NCBI RefSeq assembly: GCF_001507855.1
Contig: NZ_LGEN01000013.1
Span: 22,822-86,821, forward strand
DNA from: Halomonas sp. 54_146
Lineage (GTDB): Bacteria; Pseudomonadota; Gammaproteobacteria; Pseudomonadales; Halomonadaceae
DNA: 64,000 bases
Direction of reading: 5' to 3'
The notes beneath the pieces are model-generated. The model did not search any database. It saw only the letters and a list, made by a program, of their open reading frames with translations, and was not told where the DNA came from. Positions 1-8,436 of the stretch are shown here, piece by piece. Each line of letters begins with the position of its first letter. The first letter of the stretch is position 1. The translations under genes were made by a program, and so were the position numbers.

Positions 1-1
1 A

Positions 2-160
2 CGCGGCCTGCTGCGCCAAAGCGATGCAGCCAAACTCAGGCAGAGCCTGCAAACCGCGCAAGGCGAAACCGCCGCGCCCGCAAAGCGCGGAGCGGCAACC
101 AAGAAAAGCTATACCAAAAGAAAAAGCACAACGGCCAGAAAGCGCACCGCAGGAAAGTAA
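2..160 (+). CDS. C-terminal end of an unidentified protein with a basic tail (partial)
   Basis: An open frame enters from the left edge and stops at TAA 158-160, giving 52 residues without a start. The last part is very rich in Lys, Arg, Thr and Ala, ending in TTARKRTAGK, like the nucleic-acid-binding tails of several bacterial DNA or RNA proteins. I do not recognise the family, because the folded part lies outside the window. It converges on the M48 peptidase gene with only 25 bp between the stops and no clear terminator. Another frame is also open here, so the frame choice is an inference from its basic, tail-like composition. Confidence 0.45.
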   Translation, partial: RGLLRQSDAAKLRQSLQTAQGETAAPAKRGAATKKSYTKRKSTTARKRTAGK

Positions 161-185
161 AAAAGCGTTTAAACACAATGCAAGC

Positions 186-2132
186 CTAAGCCTCGTCTGA
201 AAGCAGCGGCGGCATTGGGCAATCGAGAATATCGGCCATGGCACGGAACAGCTCGGCTTCGGCAGGTAGAATACGCCCACTGTGCTCAATGCAGCGCGCC
301 ATGGCTTGCAGCAGCGCGGGCTTGTGCAAAGGCTTTAAGCGCCGCAACCGCTCTACCGCTAGACTAAGCGCCCGCATATCACTGACATCTTGCGTGGCCG
401 TTAATGCGAACGGTAGTTCATTTTCAGCGGCTTTAAGAGCGGCACTTATCTCATCTGGGTCATCTTGCCCGGCAGCGGCTAGCACTGCCAGCAGCATCCC
501 GCACTCCCGCTGCAGGTCGTTTAACCTTAGGTTAGCAGGCCCACTGCCTTGCTCGCCTACGTTATTCAACAACAGCTGATACAGCGTCCATTCAAACAGG
601 CTAACCTGCCCATCAGCCTCAATCAGCCGTTCCATGCACAGGCGAAAGTGCTGGGCCTGCAGCATCGAAAGCGAGCGTAACGCTGGCAGCGCTAATTCAA
701 TTAGCGGCAGCCGCAATCCTACCTCCAGTGTTAATACCTCTGGGGCATAATCCAACAGCGCTTGATACACATCCGGGAGCGCGGTTTGCTGCAACACCTC
801 TACTTGATGCTCACGCATCGCTGGGTCATCACTCAGCAACAGCGCATACATAAGCGCGCGGGCAGCATAGGGTTCATGGGCAGCGGTTCTAATCCGCTCG
901 GGCAGTGCATCTAGCGTCGCCCGCGCCTGTGCAAGGTGGCGCTGATCGGGTTGGCCCATAGAGCCGATGGCCGTTTGAGCAGAGGCGGCGGTTAACACGG
1001 CCGCCAGCGTTCCAGCTGTTAACCCCGGAGAGCTTGCCTCGTTGCGCTGTGTATCTGGTGCGCTCTCCACAGCCTCATGCGTGGGCGAAGCAACTTCAAA
1101 GCGGCCATCCCAGCCCGGCATCACTCGCTTAATGCGGTCTTTTAGCGGCGGGTGCGTCGCCATCATTTGGGTAAATCCCAGCCGCATGCCTTGGCCGAAA
1201 AACAGGTGACTAAATTCTGCCGCCTGGGTTGCTTGCAGGTAAGAACCTTGGCTGTTCGCACCGATTTTGACCAATGCGTTTCCAATACCCTGTGGGTTGC
1301 GGGTGTATTGCACCGCCGAGGCATCCGCCAGATATTCTCGCTGGCGACTGACTGCAGACTTGATCACATTACCAAAGAAAGTGCCCGCGTAGCCGATCAC
1401 CATCAGCGCTGCCCCCAGCACTAAAATAATGGCACCTGAGTTATCGCGTTTGCCACCACCGCCACCACCACCGACTCGGCGAAAATGCATACTGCGCAGT
1501 AGCATGCTACCCAAAAAGCCAATGATGAGGATGCCATGCAATATGCTGATCAAGCGCATATTCAGCCGCATATCGCCATGCAGAATATGGCTGAACTCGT
1601 GGGCAACGACGCCCTGTAGCTCATCTCGATTAAGGTTGCGGATCGTGCCACGGGTAATGCCAATCACGGCATCATTGGTTTGGTAGCCTGCGGCAAACGC
1701 ATTAATGCTCTCTTCTTCTAATACATAAACAGAAGGTACAGGCGTTCCTGAGGCAATGGCCATTTCTTCAACCACATTGAGAATGCGCCGCTCATCAGCA
1801 TCGCGGGTATTAAGATTGATCTCACGCCCGCCTAGCGCCTCTGCCACTGCGCGGCCACCACGCCGTAGCTGGCTTCGTTTGAAAAGGCCGCCCAGCACCA
1901 CAACGGCCAGCACCCCAATAGCAACCCCGGCCACAAGCTCAATCGATAATGTGGACAGCATGCCTTGGGCGGAAAGGTCGGCTTGCGCTGTGGTTTGATC
2001 CCCCATCAGATAAAGCGCAACGGCAATGGCTAGCGTGGTCACTACAATCAGGGCTAGCACTGCCAGCACCAGCAAGACAACGAGTCGCCCAGTGTTACGC
2101 CGGGCTTGATCCTGAGCTGTGAAAAAATCCAT
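186..2132 (-). CDS. M48 family (HtpX/Ste24-like) membrane metallopeptidase with long C-terminal domain
   Basis: A 648-residue zinc peptidase expected in the inner membrane. Two hydrophobic segments (about 16-42 and 65-83) precede the catalytic domain. HEFSH at 178-182 supplies two zinc ligands, and the Glu of REYLAD (about 266) is the likely third. Two more hydrophobic stretches lie near 195-213 and 233-255, separated by a run of seven glycines (221-227). Residues from about 350 on are soluble and not conserved in classical HtpX, which is only about 290 residues, so this is the longer class usually found beside LemA. The start ATG lies 24 bp after lemA, so the two are probably co-transcribed. 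Its substrate is not known; membrane protein quality control is the likely role. Confidence 0.9.
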   Translation of the reverse strand: MDFFTAQDQARRNTGRLVVLLVLAVLALIVVTTLAIAVALYLMGDQTTAQADLSAQGMLSTLSIELVAGVAIGVLAVVVLGGLFKRSQLRRGGRAVAEALGGREINLNTRDADERRILNVVEEMAIASGTPVPSVYVLEEESINAFAAGYQTNDAVIGITRGTIRNLNRDELQGVVAHEFSHILHGDMRLNMRLISILHGILIIGFLGSMLLRSMHFRRVGGGGGGGKRDNSGAIILVLGAALMVIGYAGTFFGNVIKSAVSRQREYLADASAVQYTRNPQGIGNALVKIGANSQGSYLQATQAAEFSHLFFGQGMRLGFTQMMATHPPLKDRIKRVMPGWDGRFEVASPTHEAVESAPDTQRNEASSPGLTAGTLAAVLTAASAQTAIGSMGQPDQRHLAQARATLDALPERIRTAAHEPYAARALMYALLLSDDPAMREHQVEVLQQTALPDVYQALLDYAPEVLTLEVGLRLPLIELALPALRSLSMLQAQHFRLCMERLIEADGQVSLFEWTLYQLLLNNVGEQGSGPANLRLNDLQRECGMLLAVLAAAGQDDPDEISAALKAAENELPFALTATQDVSDMRALSLAVERLRRLKPLHKPALLQAMARCIEHSGRILPAEAELFRAMADILDCPMPPLLSDEA

Positions 2133-2156
2133 GTCTCGCTTTCCCTGGGTAGTAAC

Positions 2157-2753
2157 TTAGAACGACACCTTCGGTGCCACTTGGATCTGGGCACTGTCTT
2201 CAAACTCTAACAAAGAAGCATCCTGACCATGGCCGAACATGCCCGCCACCGCTACGGGAGGAAAGCTCTGCCGATAGGTGTTGTAGTGCATCACCGCATC
2301 GTTAAAGGATTGCCGTGCAAAAGCGACCTTATTTTCAGTACTGGTGAGCTCTTCCGACAATTGCTGCATATTTTGCGAGGCTTTTAAGTCCGGATAGGCT
2401 TCCATCACCACATTGAGCCGCCCCATCGCCTGGGTCAGCGCCCCTTCTGCGCCGCCCAGCTCTGCCATGGCTTGGGCACTGCCTGGGTTTGCTGCGGCGG
2501 CCTTAAGCCCGGCGGCGGCGGTATTACGCGCCTCGATAACCGACTGCAGCGTTTCCCGCTCATGACTAAGATAGCCTTTGGCGGTTTCGACCAGATTAGG
2601 AATCAGGTCATGCCGACGTTTCAGCTGCACTTCAATTTGAGCAAAGGCGTTCTCAAAGCGATTTTTCAACGACACCAGTCGGTTATAAATCCCGATAACG
2701 TAAAACGCGATAACGGCAATGATCGCCACGATGATAATGAGAGTAAGCGCCAT
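2157..2753 (-). CDS. lemA: LemA family protein
   Basis: A 198-residue protein with one N-terminal hydrophobic helix (about 2-22) followed by a long helical domain. The YNRLVSLKNRFENAFAQI stretch and the following RRHDLIPNLVE are the LemA family signature. The family is anchored in the inner membrane; its biochemical role is not settled. It starts with ATG and is followed after 24 bp by the M48 peptidase gene, a pairing common in proteobacteria that suggests the two act together in membrane protein turnover. The name is a family name and does not imply the sensor kinase that was once also called LemA. Confidence 0.93.
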   Translation of the reverse strand: MALTLIIIVAIIAVIAFYVIGIYNRLVSLKNRFENAFAQIEVQLKRRHDLIPNLVETAKGYLSHERETLQSVIEARNTAAAGLKAAAANPGSAQAMAELGGAEGALTQAMGRLNVVMEAYPDLKASQNMQQLSEELTSTENKVAFARQSFNDAVMHYNTYRQSFPPVAVAGMFGHGQDASLLEFEDSAQIQVAPKVSF

Positions 2754-2829
2754 GGTTTTTCCTTGCAGCAGAGGGTGGGTAGAGAAAAAATAGTAGCACC
2801 TAAGCGGTTTCAGTGGTGCAGCGTAAACT

Positions 2830-4236
2830 TCAAAACCGAACCTTCAGCGGAGCCAACGCTATCACGTCTTCACGCAGACGCTGCTTCTGCGCCTCTAATG
2901 CATTGCGCCAGGTCTCGCACTCTTGTTTCTGATCTGACTCGATATCGGGGCTCGCGATGAAAGCTTCTACCCATGTTTGGCGAGTACACACGTCTTGGTA
3001 ATCGCCCAGCAGGCGCTGGCGGCACTTCAAGTCAGAGAGCAACCGCTGAGGGCTGGCGGGGTTCAAGTCGGCCACATAGCGGATGCGCTTCACGCGCTTG
3101 CGAAGTTCATGAAATGCCGTGTCGGGGGAGTCTAACGAGAGCGCCGCCAGCTCGTCATTATGGCGGGCAATGCGTTCGGCCAATACGGCCTTGATACGCT
3201 TTGGCGTTAGCTTAGCCAGCGCCTTACCAACGTCATCAGCGGCGATAAAAGCCTGCCAGCCCTGCATTTCTTCGGCATAAACCGGAGCGCTGATCTGTTG
3301 GCACAGCGTTTGATGCTGCACCCGCTGGTAGCGCAACAGCCATTGTTGAAGGCTCTTTCGAGTGCCTGCGGAAAGCGGTGGTGGCGTCTCGCTCAAGTGG
3401 TTCAGCAATACATCCAAGTCGCGGAGTTCGCTAGTCGCCTGGGCACGCTGCTTAAGCCGCTTTAGCATCTGCTTAAGACTAGGCACCTTGGTAATACTAG
3501 GCACCTTGGTAATACTTGGCATTTTGGTAATAGAGTGCACCGACTCGCCAATGGCGCGGCTGCGGCGCAGATTCACCCGGTATTGATGCAGAAACTCAGG
3601 ATCGATACCGGCGATTACCCCTGGCTCTAAAGCTCTTATCATCAAGTACTGGTGCGCTAGCGCGTTATAAATGCGGCTAGCCGTCTCGGTGTCGCCTTGG
3701 CTAGGCAGTTTGGGTGCTAGGCGCTGAAAAAGTGGGTAACTAGCCTCTTCTGGCGTCAGCCGCCCCAACCACTCGGCACTGCCTGGTTCTACGCCTGACC
3801 AGGGCGTATCTGGCAAGGTAAAATGCAGCAGGCCAGCCGTGGGCAGCGAGTATGGCACCTGCTTATTGAGCCAGCGGGCTAGCTCTGGCAAGGCCGGGTT
3901 GTGGCCAATAATCAGCACCCTGCTGGCCTCATTGGGCAATGCTTTTAGCCAAGCCAGTAAGGCCTCACCTTCGAAGGTATAAAGGCCTTCATCAACGTGA
4001 ACCTGATTCGCTAGGTTGTTTGCAGGCAATTGCTCGGCCAGCTGATCGAATGTCTCCCGCGTGCGAGCCGCGCTGCTAACGTAGATTTCCCCTTCCAACG
4101 CCTGCCACCGCAGCAGCACATGCGCCATAGCAGCGGCCTGGCGCTTTCCCCGCTGACTCAATGGCCGTTCGTGGTCGGGCATATCACCGCTGGGCTGTTT
4201 AGCCTTGGCGTGGCGCATTAAATAAAGGTGCCGCAT
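2830..4236 (-). CDS. SixA-type histidine phosphatase fused to a CHAD domain
   Basis: A 468-residue, two-domain protein. Residues 1 to about 160 are a SixA-like phosphatase: LMRHAKAK with catalytic His9, ARTRE near 60, and IIGHNPALPE near 110 carry the usual Arg/His set. Residues from about 185 to 460 form a CHAD domain, a helical, conserved-His/Arg/Lys fold that binds polyphosphate; FHELRKRVKRIRY is its signature. The ATG at 4236 is preferred because GGGGAG sits about 7 nt before it; an in-frame ATG 15 nt earlier overlaps that site. The linker to CHAD contains a tandem SITK(V/M)P repeat. SixA removes phosphate from phosphohistidine on phosphorelay or PTS proteins, so a phosphatase acting near polyphosphate is plausible but untested. 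Confidence 0.88.
   Translation of the reverse strand: MRHLYLMRHAKAKQPSGDMPDHERPLSQRGKRQAAAMAHVLLRWQALEGEIYVSSAARTRETFDQLAEQLPANNLANQVHVDEGLYTFEGEALLAWLKALPNEASRVLIIGHNPALPELARWLNKQVPYSLPTAGLLHFTLPDTPWSGVEPGSAEWLGRLTPEEASYPLFQRLAPKLPSQGDTETASRIYNALAHQYLMIRALEPGVIAGIDPEFLHQYRVNLRRSRAIGESVHSITKMPSITKVPSITKVPSLKQMLKRLKQRAQATSELRDLDVLLNHLSETPPPLSAGTRKSLQQWLLRYQRVQHQTLCQQISAPVYAEEMQGWQAFIAADDVGKALAKLTPKRIKAVLAERIARHNDELAALSLDSPDTAFHELRKRVKRIRYVADLNPASPQRLLSDLKCRQRLLGDYQDVCTRQTWVEAFIASPDIESDQKQECETWRNALEAQKQRLREDVIALAPLKVRF
3481..3534. repeat. 18-bp tandem repeat, three copies, inside the SixA-CHAD gene
   Basis: Units 3481-3498 and 3499-3516 are identical (AGGCACCTTGGTAATACT), and 3517-3534 is a diverged third copy. 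The unit is a multiple of three, so copy number changes keep the frame. In the protein it gives successive SITK(V/M)P hexapeptides at the start of the CHAD domain. Confidence 0.9.
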
Positions 4237-4466
4237 AGGTTTACTCCCCATCCTGGTAGGTGATGCAACGTTTTCAGCTTAACTCGCCTAATGATCTTCT
4301 CCAGCTTGATTGAGAGCCTCCATAGATTTTAAATACGTGATATTGGTTAACGAACCCATGTACGCTGTGAACTGCATCATGCGCGGCGGCCAACGTGCCT
4401 ATTTCTACCGCGATGACGCCATTGACCTTTGACAATCGATGAATAAATAACATTAAGGAGTTATCA

Positions 4467-5066
4467 ATGACCACATCTGTCACGCTGCGTGAACTTTTAG
4501 GGCTTGGCCACACCCCCAACAAGCTTTCTGAATCTGCACTGGTACTCATCGACTGCCAAAACACTTACCGGGAAGGCGTCATGCAGTTGGAAGGCGTGGA
4601 AGAAGCCTTATTAGAAGCCCAAAAACTCCTCGAAAAAGCGCGCCAGGCCGGTATACCGATCATTCATATTCAGCATAACGCCGGGGAAGGATCGCCTTAC
4701 GATATCAATGCACCCATCGGGCAGATCGCCGATATAGTAAAGCCGATAGACGGCGAGCCGGTTATCACTAAAGCGTTTCCCAACTCCTTCGTTCAAACCG
4801 ACCTTGAAGCGCAGTTAAAAAAGATGGGCTGCAACAAGCTGGTGCTGGCGGGCTTCATGACCCATATGTGCATCAACTCCACCGCCCACGGGGCGTTCAA
4901 CCTGGGATTTGAGGTCACGGTAGTTGCCAGCGCAACGGCTACCCGCTCGCTACAGGCTGACCAAGGCAAGGCGTTATCCGCTCAAGCGGTTCATGAGGGT
5001 GCGTTAGCCTCAACGCGGGATCTGTATGCCGCAGTGGTCGATACCGTAGATGATCTCCCTGTTTAA
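4467..5066 (+). CDS. Isochorismatase-like cysteine hydrolase
   Basis: A 199-residue soluble enzyme of the cysteine hydrolase superfamily. The Asp-Lys-Cys triad is visible: Asp29 in LVLIDCQN, Lys102 in VITKAFPNSF, and Cys135 in GFMTHMCINSTA. The length matches the family. AAGGAG lies 7 nt before the ATG, giving a firm start. TTGACC/TTGACA hexamers at 4422-4434 are possible promoter elements. Family members hydrolyse nicotinamide, isochorismate, N-carbamoyl or other amide substrates; nothing in the neighbours (panE-like gene downstream, SixA-CHAD divergent upstream) fixes the substrate. It is not a good match to PncA or EntB by gene context, so only the superfamily is assigned. Confidence 0.88.
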   Translation: MTTSVTLRELLGLGHTPNKLSESALVLIDCQNTYREGVMQLEGVEEALLEAQKLLEKARQAGIPIIHIQHNAGEGSPYDINAPIGQIADIVKPIDGEPVITKAFPNSFVQTDLEAQLKKMGCNKLVLAGFMTHMCINSTAHGAFNLGFEVTVVASATATRSLQADQGKALSAQAVHEGALASTRDLYAAVVDTVDDLPV

Positions 5067-5085
5067 GGCGCAAAAAGATACCTCT

Positions 5086-5130
5086 AGCTGCTAGTTCTAG
5101 ATAGCTGCTGCTAGTTCTAAATAGCTAAAT
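5086..5130. repeat. Imperfect tandem repeat (17 and 20 bp) in the hydrolase-panE gap
   Basis: AGCTGCTAGTTCTAGAT (5086-5102) is followed by a near copy with one extra GCT triplet (5103-5122) and by a partial third copy to 5130. It is one of several short tandem duplications in gaps of this window. Confidence 0.7.
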
Positions 5131-5255
5131 AGCCGCGCTGCAAGGTTTGTTTCAGCCTGCCTGCGTGCCTCTTCTGTCTTTTGACGAGACGGTTGAGCGG
5201 CATCGCGGGCGGCTTTAGCCTCTTCTTTTTCAGCTTCAACCTCAAAGTGCTCATC

Positions 5256-6176
5256 ATGCCCCCACACTGGATACTCGGCCCTGGTGCCATTGGCCGCTTG
5301 CTTGCCCATTCGCTTTCACCTTTAGTAGCCACCACGCTAATTGGCCGCCGAGCGCTGCCTGAGCAGCAAGTGCTCACTACGCCTGAAGGACAACAGCGGG
5401 TGCAAGTACTTAATATGCTCACGGCCGCCCAGCTAGCTTCTGAAACGCCTAACCCCCCCGCCTTTGTGCATATCACCACCAAAGCGATGGCCGCTGAGGC
5501 GGCGCTGGAAAGCCTGGCCAGCGTTATTCCTTCCACTACCCCGCTGGTGCTGTGGCAAAACGGTTTTTTGGCTCAGCCGCGTATTTCCCAGGCATGGCCG
5601 GGGCCAGTGCTGTGCGCCACCACAACCGAAGGCGCTTACCTAACTGGCGATGATGGCGTGGTGCATGCCGGGCGCGGGCATACTTTTATTGGCGATTTAA
5701 GCAACCAGCACGGTGAGCTGGCAGAAACACTGGCGCAGACATTAACGCAGGCAGAGCTGCCCGCCACAGCGGTGAGTGATATTCGCCAGCGCCTATGGCA
5801 GAAGCTGGCGGTGAACGCGGCGATTAATCCGCTGGTGGCGTTGAATGGGGTGCGTAACGGTGAGCTGCGTACTGCAGCGCATTCACCGCATGTACAAAGC
5901 GTGGTCAAGGAAGTTGCGGCGATTATGTTGGCCGAAGGCATTCAGCCGCCCAATGGCGGGCAAGGTGAGCAAGCGTGGCTGGCATTGGTATGGCAGGTGA
6001 TTGCGAGCACCGCAAACAACAAAGCTTCGATGTTGCAGGACGTGGAAGCCAAGCGCCCCACCGAACGCGGGGCGATTTTGGGGCCGTTGATTGAGAGCGC
6101 CCAACGCCATAAGTTGCCGTATGGGGTATTGCAGGCGCTTGATACAGCAATAGCAGCGTTAGAGGCGGGCTATTAA
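5256..6176 (+). CDS. panE: 2-dehydropantoate 2-reductase (ApbA/PanE family)
   Basis: A 306-residue enzyme that would reduce ketopantoate to pantoate with NADPH in coenzyme A synthesis. The N-terminal Rossmann motif is GPGAIG (8-13). RLWQKLAVNAAINPL carries the catalytic Lys region, and NKASMLQDVEAKRPTE is the C-terminal family signature with the conserved Ser and Glu. The ATG at 5256 places the Rossmann motif at the usual distance from the start; an upstream in-frame start would add an unconserved 25-residue leader. No strong ribosome site is visible. Related reductases of other 2-oxo acids exist, so the exact substrate is inferred from the family. It converges on mmsB. Confidence 0.85.
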   Translation: MPPHWILGPGAIGRLLAHSLSPLVATTLIGRRALPEQQVLTTPEGQQRVQVLNMLTAAQLASETPNPPAFVHITTKAMAAEAALESLASVIPSTTPLVLWQNGFLAQPRISQAWPGPVLCATTTEGAYLTGDDGVVHAGRGHTFIGDLSNQHGELAETLAQTLTQAELPATAVSDIRQRLWQKLAVNAAINPLVALNGVRNGELRTAAHSPHVQSVVKEVAAIMLAEGIQPPNGGQGEQAWLALVWQVIASTANNKASMLQDVEAKRPTERGAILGPLIESAQRHKLPYGVLQALDTAIAALEAGY

Positions 6177-6249
6177 TAGCAGCTCGAAAGATAACAGTAG
6201 TCCGAAAGAGTTAAGCAACAGGAACTAAACGACTTTTTGGGCGCTGGGC

Positions 6250-6277
6250 AGGTCGGGGCGGCTTGGCCGCCCGACCT
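6250..6277. terminator. GC-rich hairpin between convergent panE and mmsB
   Basis: AGGTCGGGGCGGC (6250-6262) pairs with GCCGCCCGACCT (6266-6277) across a three-base loop with one bulged G. It sits in the 131-bp gap between convergent genes and could stop transcripts from both sides, though neither side has a long T-run. Confidence 0.6.
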
Positions 6278-6307
6278 CTCTTCACTTATCACTGCTCAAC
6301 CGCATTA

Positions 6308-7204
6308 TTAACTCTCTTTATCCTGATAAAACTGCATCAGGCTTGAGAAGTCGAGTTTGCCGTTACCTTTGGCTTTGTGAAGGGTGAACAGCGAGCGTGC
6401 GGCAGAACCCATGGGTACGGCAGAAGCGCTTTGTTGGCTGACATCCATGGCCAGGCCCAGGTCTTTAATCATCAAATCAACTTGGAAGCCGCCTTGGTAG
6501 TTTTTTGAAGCCGGTGCATTTTCCATCACGCCTGGGTAGGGGTTGTAAACATTCAGCGCCCAGTTACCGCCGGAGCTTTGCTTCATAATTTCTGAAAGCA
6601 CTGCGGGGTCTAGGCCATTCTTAACGCCCATATTAATGGCTTCGCAGGTGCCCGCCATCAAAATGGAGAGCAGCATATTATTGCACACTTTGGCCACCTG
6701 CCCAGCTCCATGGTCACCGGCGTGGAAGATGTTTTTGCCCATCACGTCCAATACCGGCTTGGCCTGTTCAAACTGAGCCTCTGAGCCGCCCACGATGAAG
6801 GTCAGCGTGCCCGCTTGAGCACCGCCTACCCCTCCGGAAACCGGTGCATCGACAAAGCCGATGCCTTTTTCGGCACCTGCGGCGGCCACGCTGCGAGCCG
6901 TTTCAGCATCAATGGTGGAGCAATCGATCACCAGCGCACTCTGCTTGATCACATCAAACAGCGGCGCATCGCCATCCGCGTAAAGCCCTCGCACGTGCTT
7001 GCCTGCTGGCAGCATGGAAATCACAAAATCCGCACCCGTGGCGGCTTCTTGGGCGGAATTGGCCACTTCGCAGCCGTTGGATGTAGCCGTTTCCAAGACC
7101 TCTTGAGAAAGATCAAAAGCACGCACGTTAAAGCCTGCTTTTGCTAGGTTGGCCGCCATTGGGCCACCCATATTGCCTAAACCGATAAATGCGACAGTGG
7201 TCAT
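6308..7204 (-). CDS. mmsB: 3-hydroxyisobutyrate dehydrogenase
   Basis: A 298-residue NAD-dependent beta-hydroxyacid dehydrogenase. The dinucleotide motif GLGNMGG begins at residue 9, the substrate loop PVSGGVGGAQAGTL at about 121-134, and the catalytic Lys172 lies in GAGQVAKVCNNM. The ATG at 7204 puts the Rossmann strand at the normal place, with a purine-rich AAGGAC upstream; a longer frame from 7276 would add an unrelated leader and run into the next gene. It is the last of three valine-pathway genes on this strand, oxidising 3-hydroxyisobutyrate to methylmalonate semialdehyde. The following enzyme, MmsA, is not in the window. The family also includes tartronate semialdehyde reductases, but the context decides for this role. 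Confidence 0.93.
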   Translation of the reverse strand: MTTVAFIGLGNMGGPMAANLAKAGFNVRAFDLSQEVLETATSNGCEVANSAQEAATGADFVISMLPAGKHVRGLYADGDAPLFDVIKQSALVIDCSTIDAETARSVAAAGAEKGIGFVDAPVSGGVGGAQAGTLTFIVGGSEAQFEQAKPVLDVMGKNIFHAGDHGAGQVAKVCNNMLLSILMAGTCEAINMGVKNGLDPAVLSEIMKQSSGGNWALNVYNPYPGVMENAPASKNYQGGFQVDLMIKDLGLAMDVSQQSASAVPMGSAARSLFTLHKAKGNGKLDFSSLMQFYQDKES

Positions 7205-7242
7205 CTTTGTTGTCCTTATTAGAAAATTGGCTGAGAAACGGG

Positions 7243-8358
7243 TTAACGAAGATCTGCAAGTGGGCTGTTTTCCCACGGCGAGGCTAACAGCTCATCAATA
7301 AAGCTGTCCTCTACCGAGGCTACATCTGGGTAGGTCCACGCCGGTTGGCCGTCTTTATCGACTAGCAGGGCGCGCACGCCTTCGGGAAACTCGCGATGGC
7401 GGCAACACTGCACCGAAAGCGCCAGCTCGGCTTGAAACACCTCGGCCAACGACATGTGCTTGGCGCGTTTAAGCTGCTTATCGATCAGTTTCACCGACAC
7501 TGGGCTGCCGTGGGCCAAAGTCTTTTGCGCTTTACTGAACCACTTGTTGTCACTTTTCACCGCTGCGATCGCCGCGACAATTTGCTCAACGCTGTCGTGA
7601 TCCATCAATTCGCGAATCAGCGGTGAGTGCTGGTAAACGGGCGCTTCAAGCTCGGCGAATACAGGCTGCGATGCCTGCTCAAGTTCTCGCAGTATGCGAT
7701 TAACGACACCGTTGGCATCGGTATCTTCACCGCTTCCCCAGCGTGCGTTGGTCAACTGCTGCAACAGGGCATCACGGTGGTGGCTGGCGATACAGCGGTC
7801 AGCCAAGCCAAGGTGTACGGCATCCGGCGCGCTGATTTGGCAGCCGGTCATGGCTAAAAAGCGCCCCGCACCGTTGGGCAAACGGTTTAAAAACCAGCTG
7901 GCGCCTACATCCGGGTAAAGGCCGATGGTGACTTCCGGCATTGCTAAGCGCGAGGTCTCGGTCACAACCCGATGACTACTGGCGCTTAGCAGCCCCATGC
8001 CGCCGCCCATCACAATGCCATTGCCCCAGCAAATCACCGGTTTGGAGTAGGTGTGAAGCAGAAAATCTAGCCGATACTCGTGCTCAAAAAACTGCTCGGG
8101 GAAGCTGGGGTCGCCTTCGCCTTGAATGGCTTTATAGAGATTGACCACATCGCCGCCGGCACAAAACGCTTTCTCGCCTGCGCTATCCAACAGGATGGCG
8201 GCCACTCGCTCGTCGCTTTCCCAGGCGGTTAAGCGCGGCAAAATGGCTTCAATCATTTCAAGCGTTAGCGCATTGAGCGTGCGCTCTGAATTAAGCTTAA
8301 TTTCGGCAATGATATGGCCGTCATCGGTGGGGTGTTCGCTAAACAATACGCTACTCAT
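7243..8358 (-). CDS. 3-hydroxyisobutyryl-CoA hydrolase (crotonase fold)
   Basis: A 371-residue crotonase-superfamily enzyme expected to release CoA from 3-hydroxyisobutyryl-CoA in valine breakdown. The oxyanion-hole region is AFCAGGDV (65-71), with the second half at GNGIVMGGGMGL (112-123). Glu142 and Asp150 in PEVTIGLYPD are eight residues apart, as in human HIBCH, and separate it from ordinary enoyl-CoA hydratases. The extended C-terminal helical region and total length also fit HIBCH rather than the roughly 260-residue hydratases. It starts at ATG 8358, 78 bp after the acyl-CoA dehydrogenase gene, and mmsB follows after 38 bp, so the three are likely an operon. Confidence 0.92.
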   Translation of the reverse strand: MSSVLFSEHPTDDGHIIAEIKLNSERTLNALTLEMIEAILPRLTAWESDERVAAILLDSAGEKAFCAGGDVVNLYKAIQGEGDPSFPEQFFEHEYRLDFLLHTYSKPVICWGNGIVMGGGMGLLSASSHRVVTETSRLAMPEVTIGLYPDVGASWFLNRLPNGAGRFLAMTGCQISAPDAVHLGLADRCIASHHRDALLQQLTNARWGSGEDTDANGVVNRILRELEQASQPVFAELEAPVYQHSPLIRELMDHDSVEQIVAAIAAVKSDNKWFSKAQKTLAHGSPVSVKLIDKQLKRAKHMSLAEVFQAELALSVQCCRHREFPEGVRALLVDKDGQPAWTYPDVASVEDSFIDELLASPWENSPLADLR

Positions 8359-8436
8359 TAGCCTTCCTTATCTGTCACTAACGTCATTTTGACTGATCAC
8401 TTCCGTATCATCATCTGAGGGGCTATATCAGTGAAG

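Noticed and set aside
4274..4564. Minus-strand open frame across the SixA-CHAD / hydrolase gap
   Set aside because: It runs through the hydrolase promoter and start, has no family match by eye and no ribosome site.
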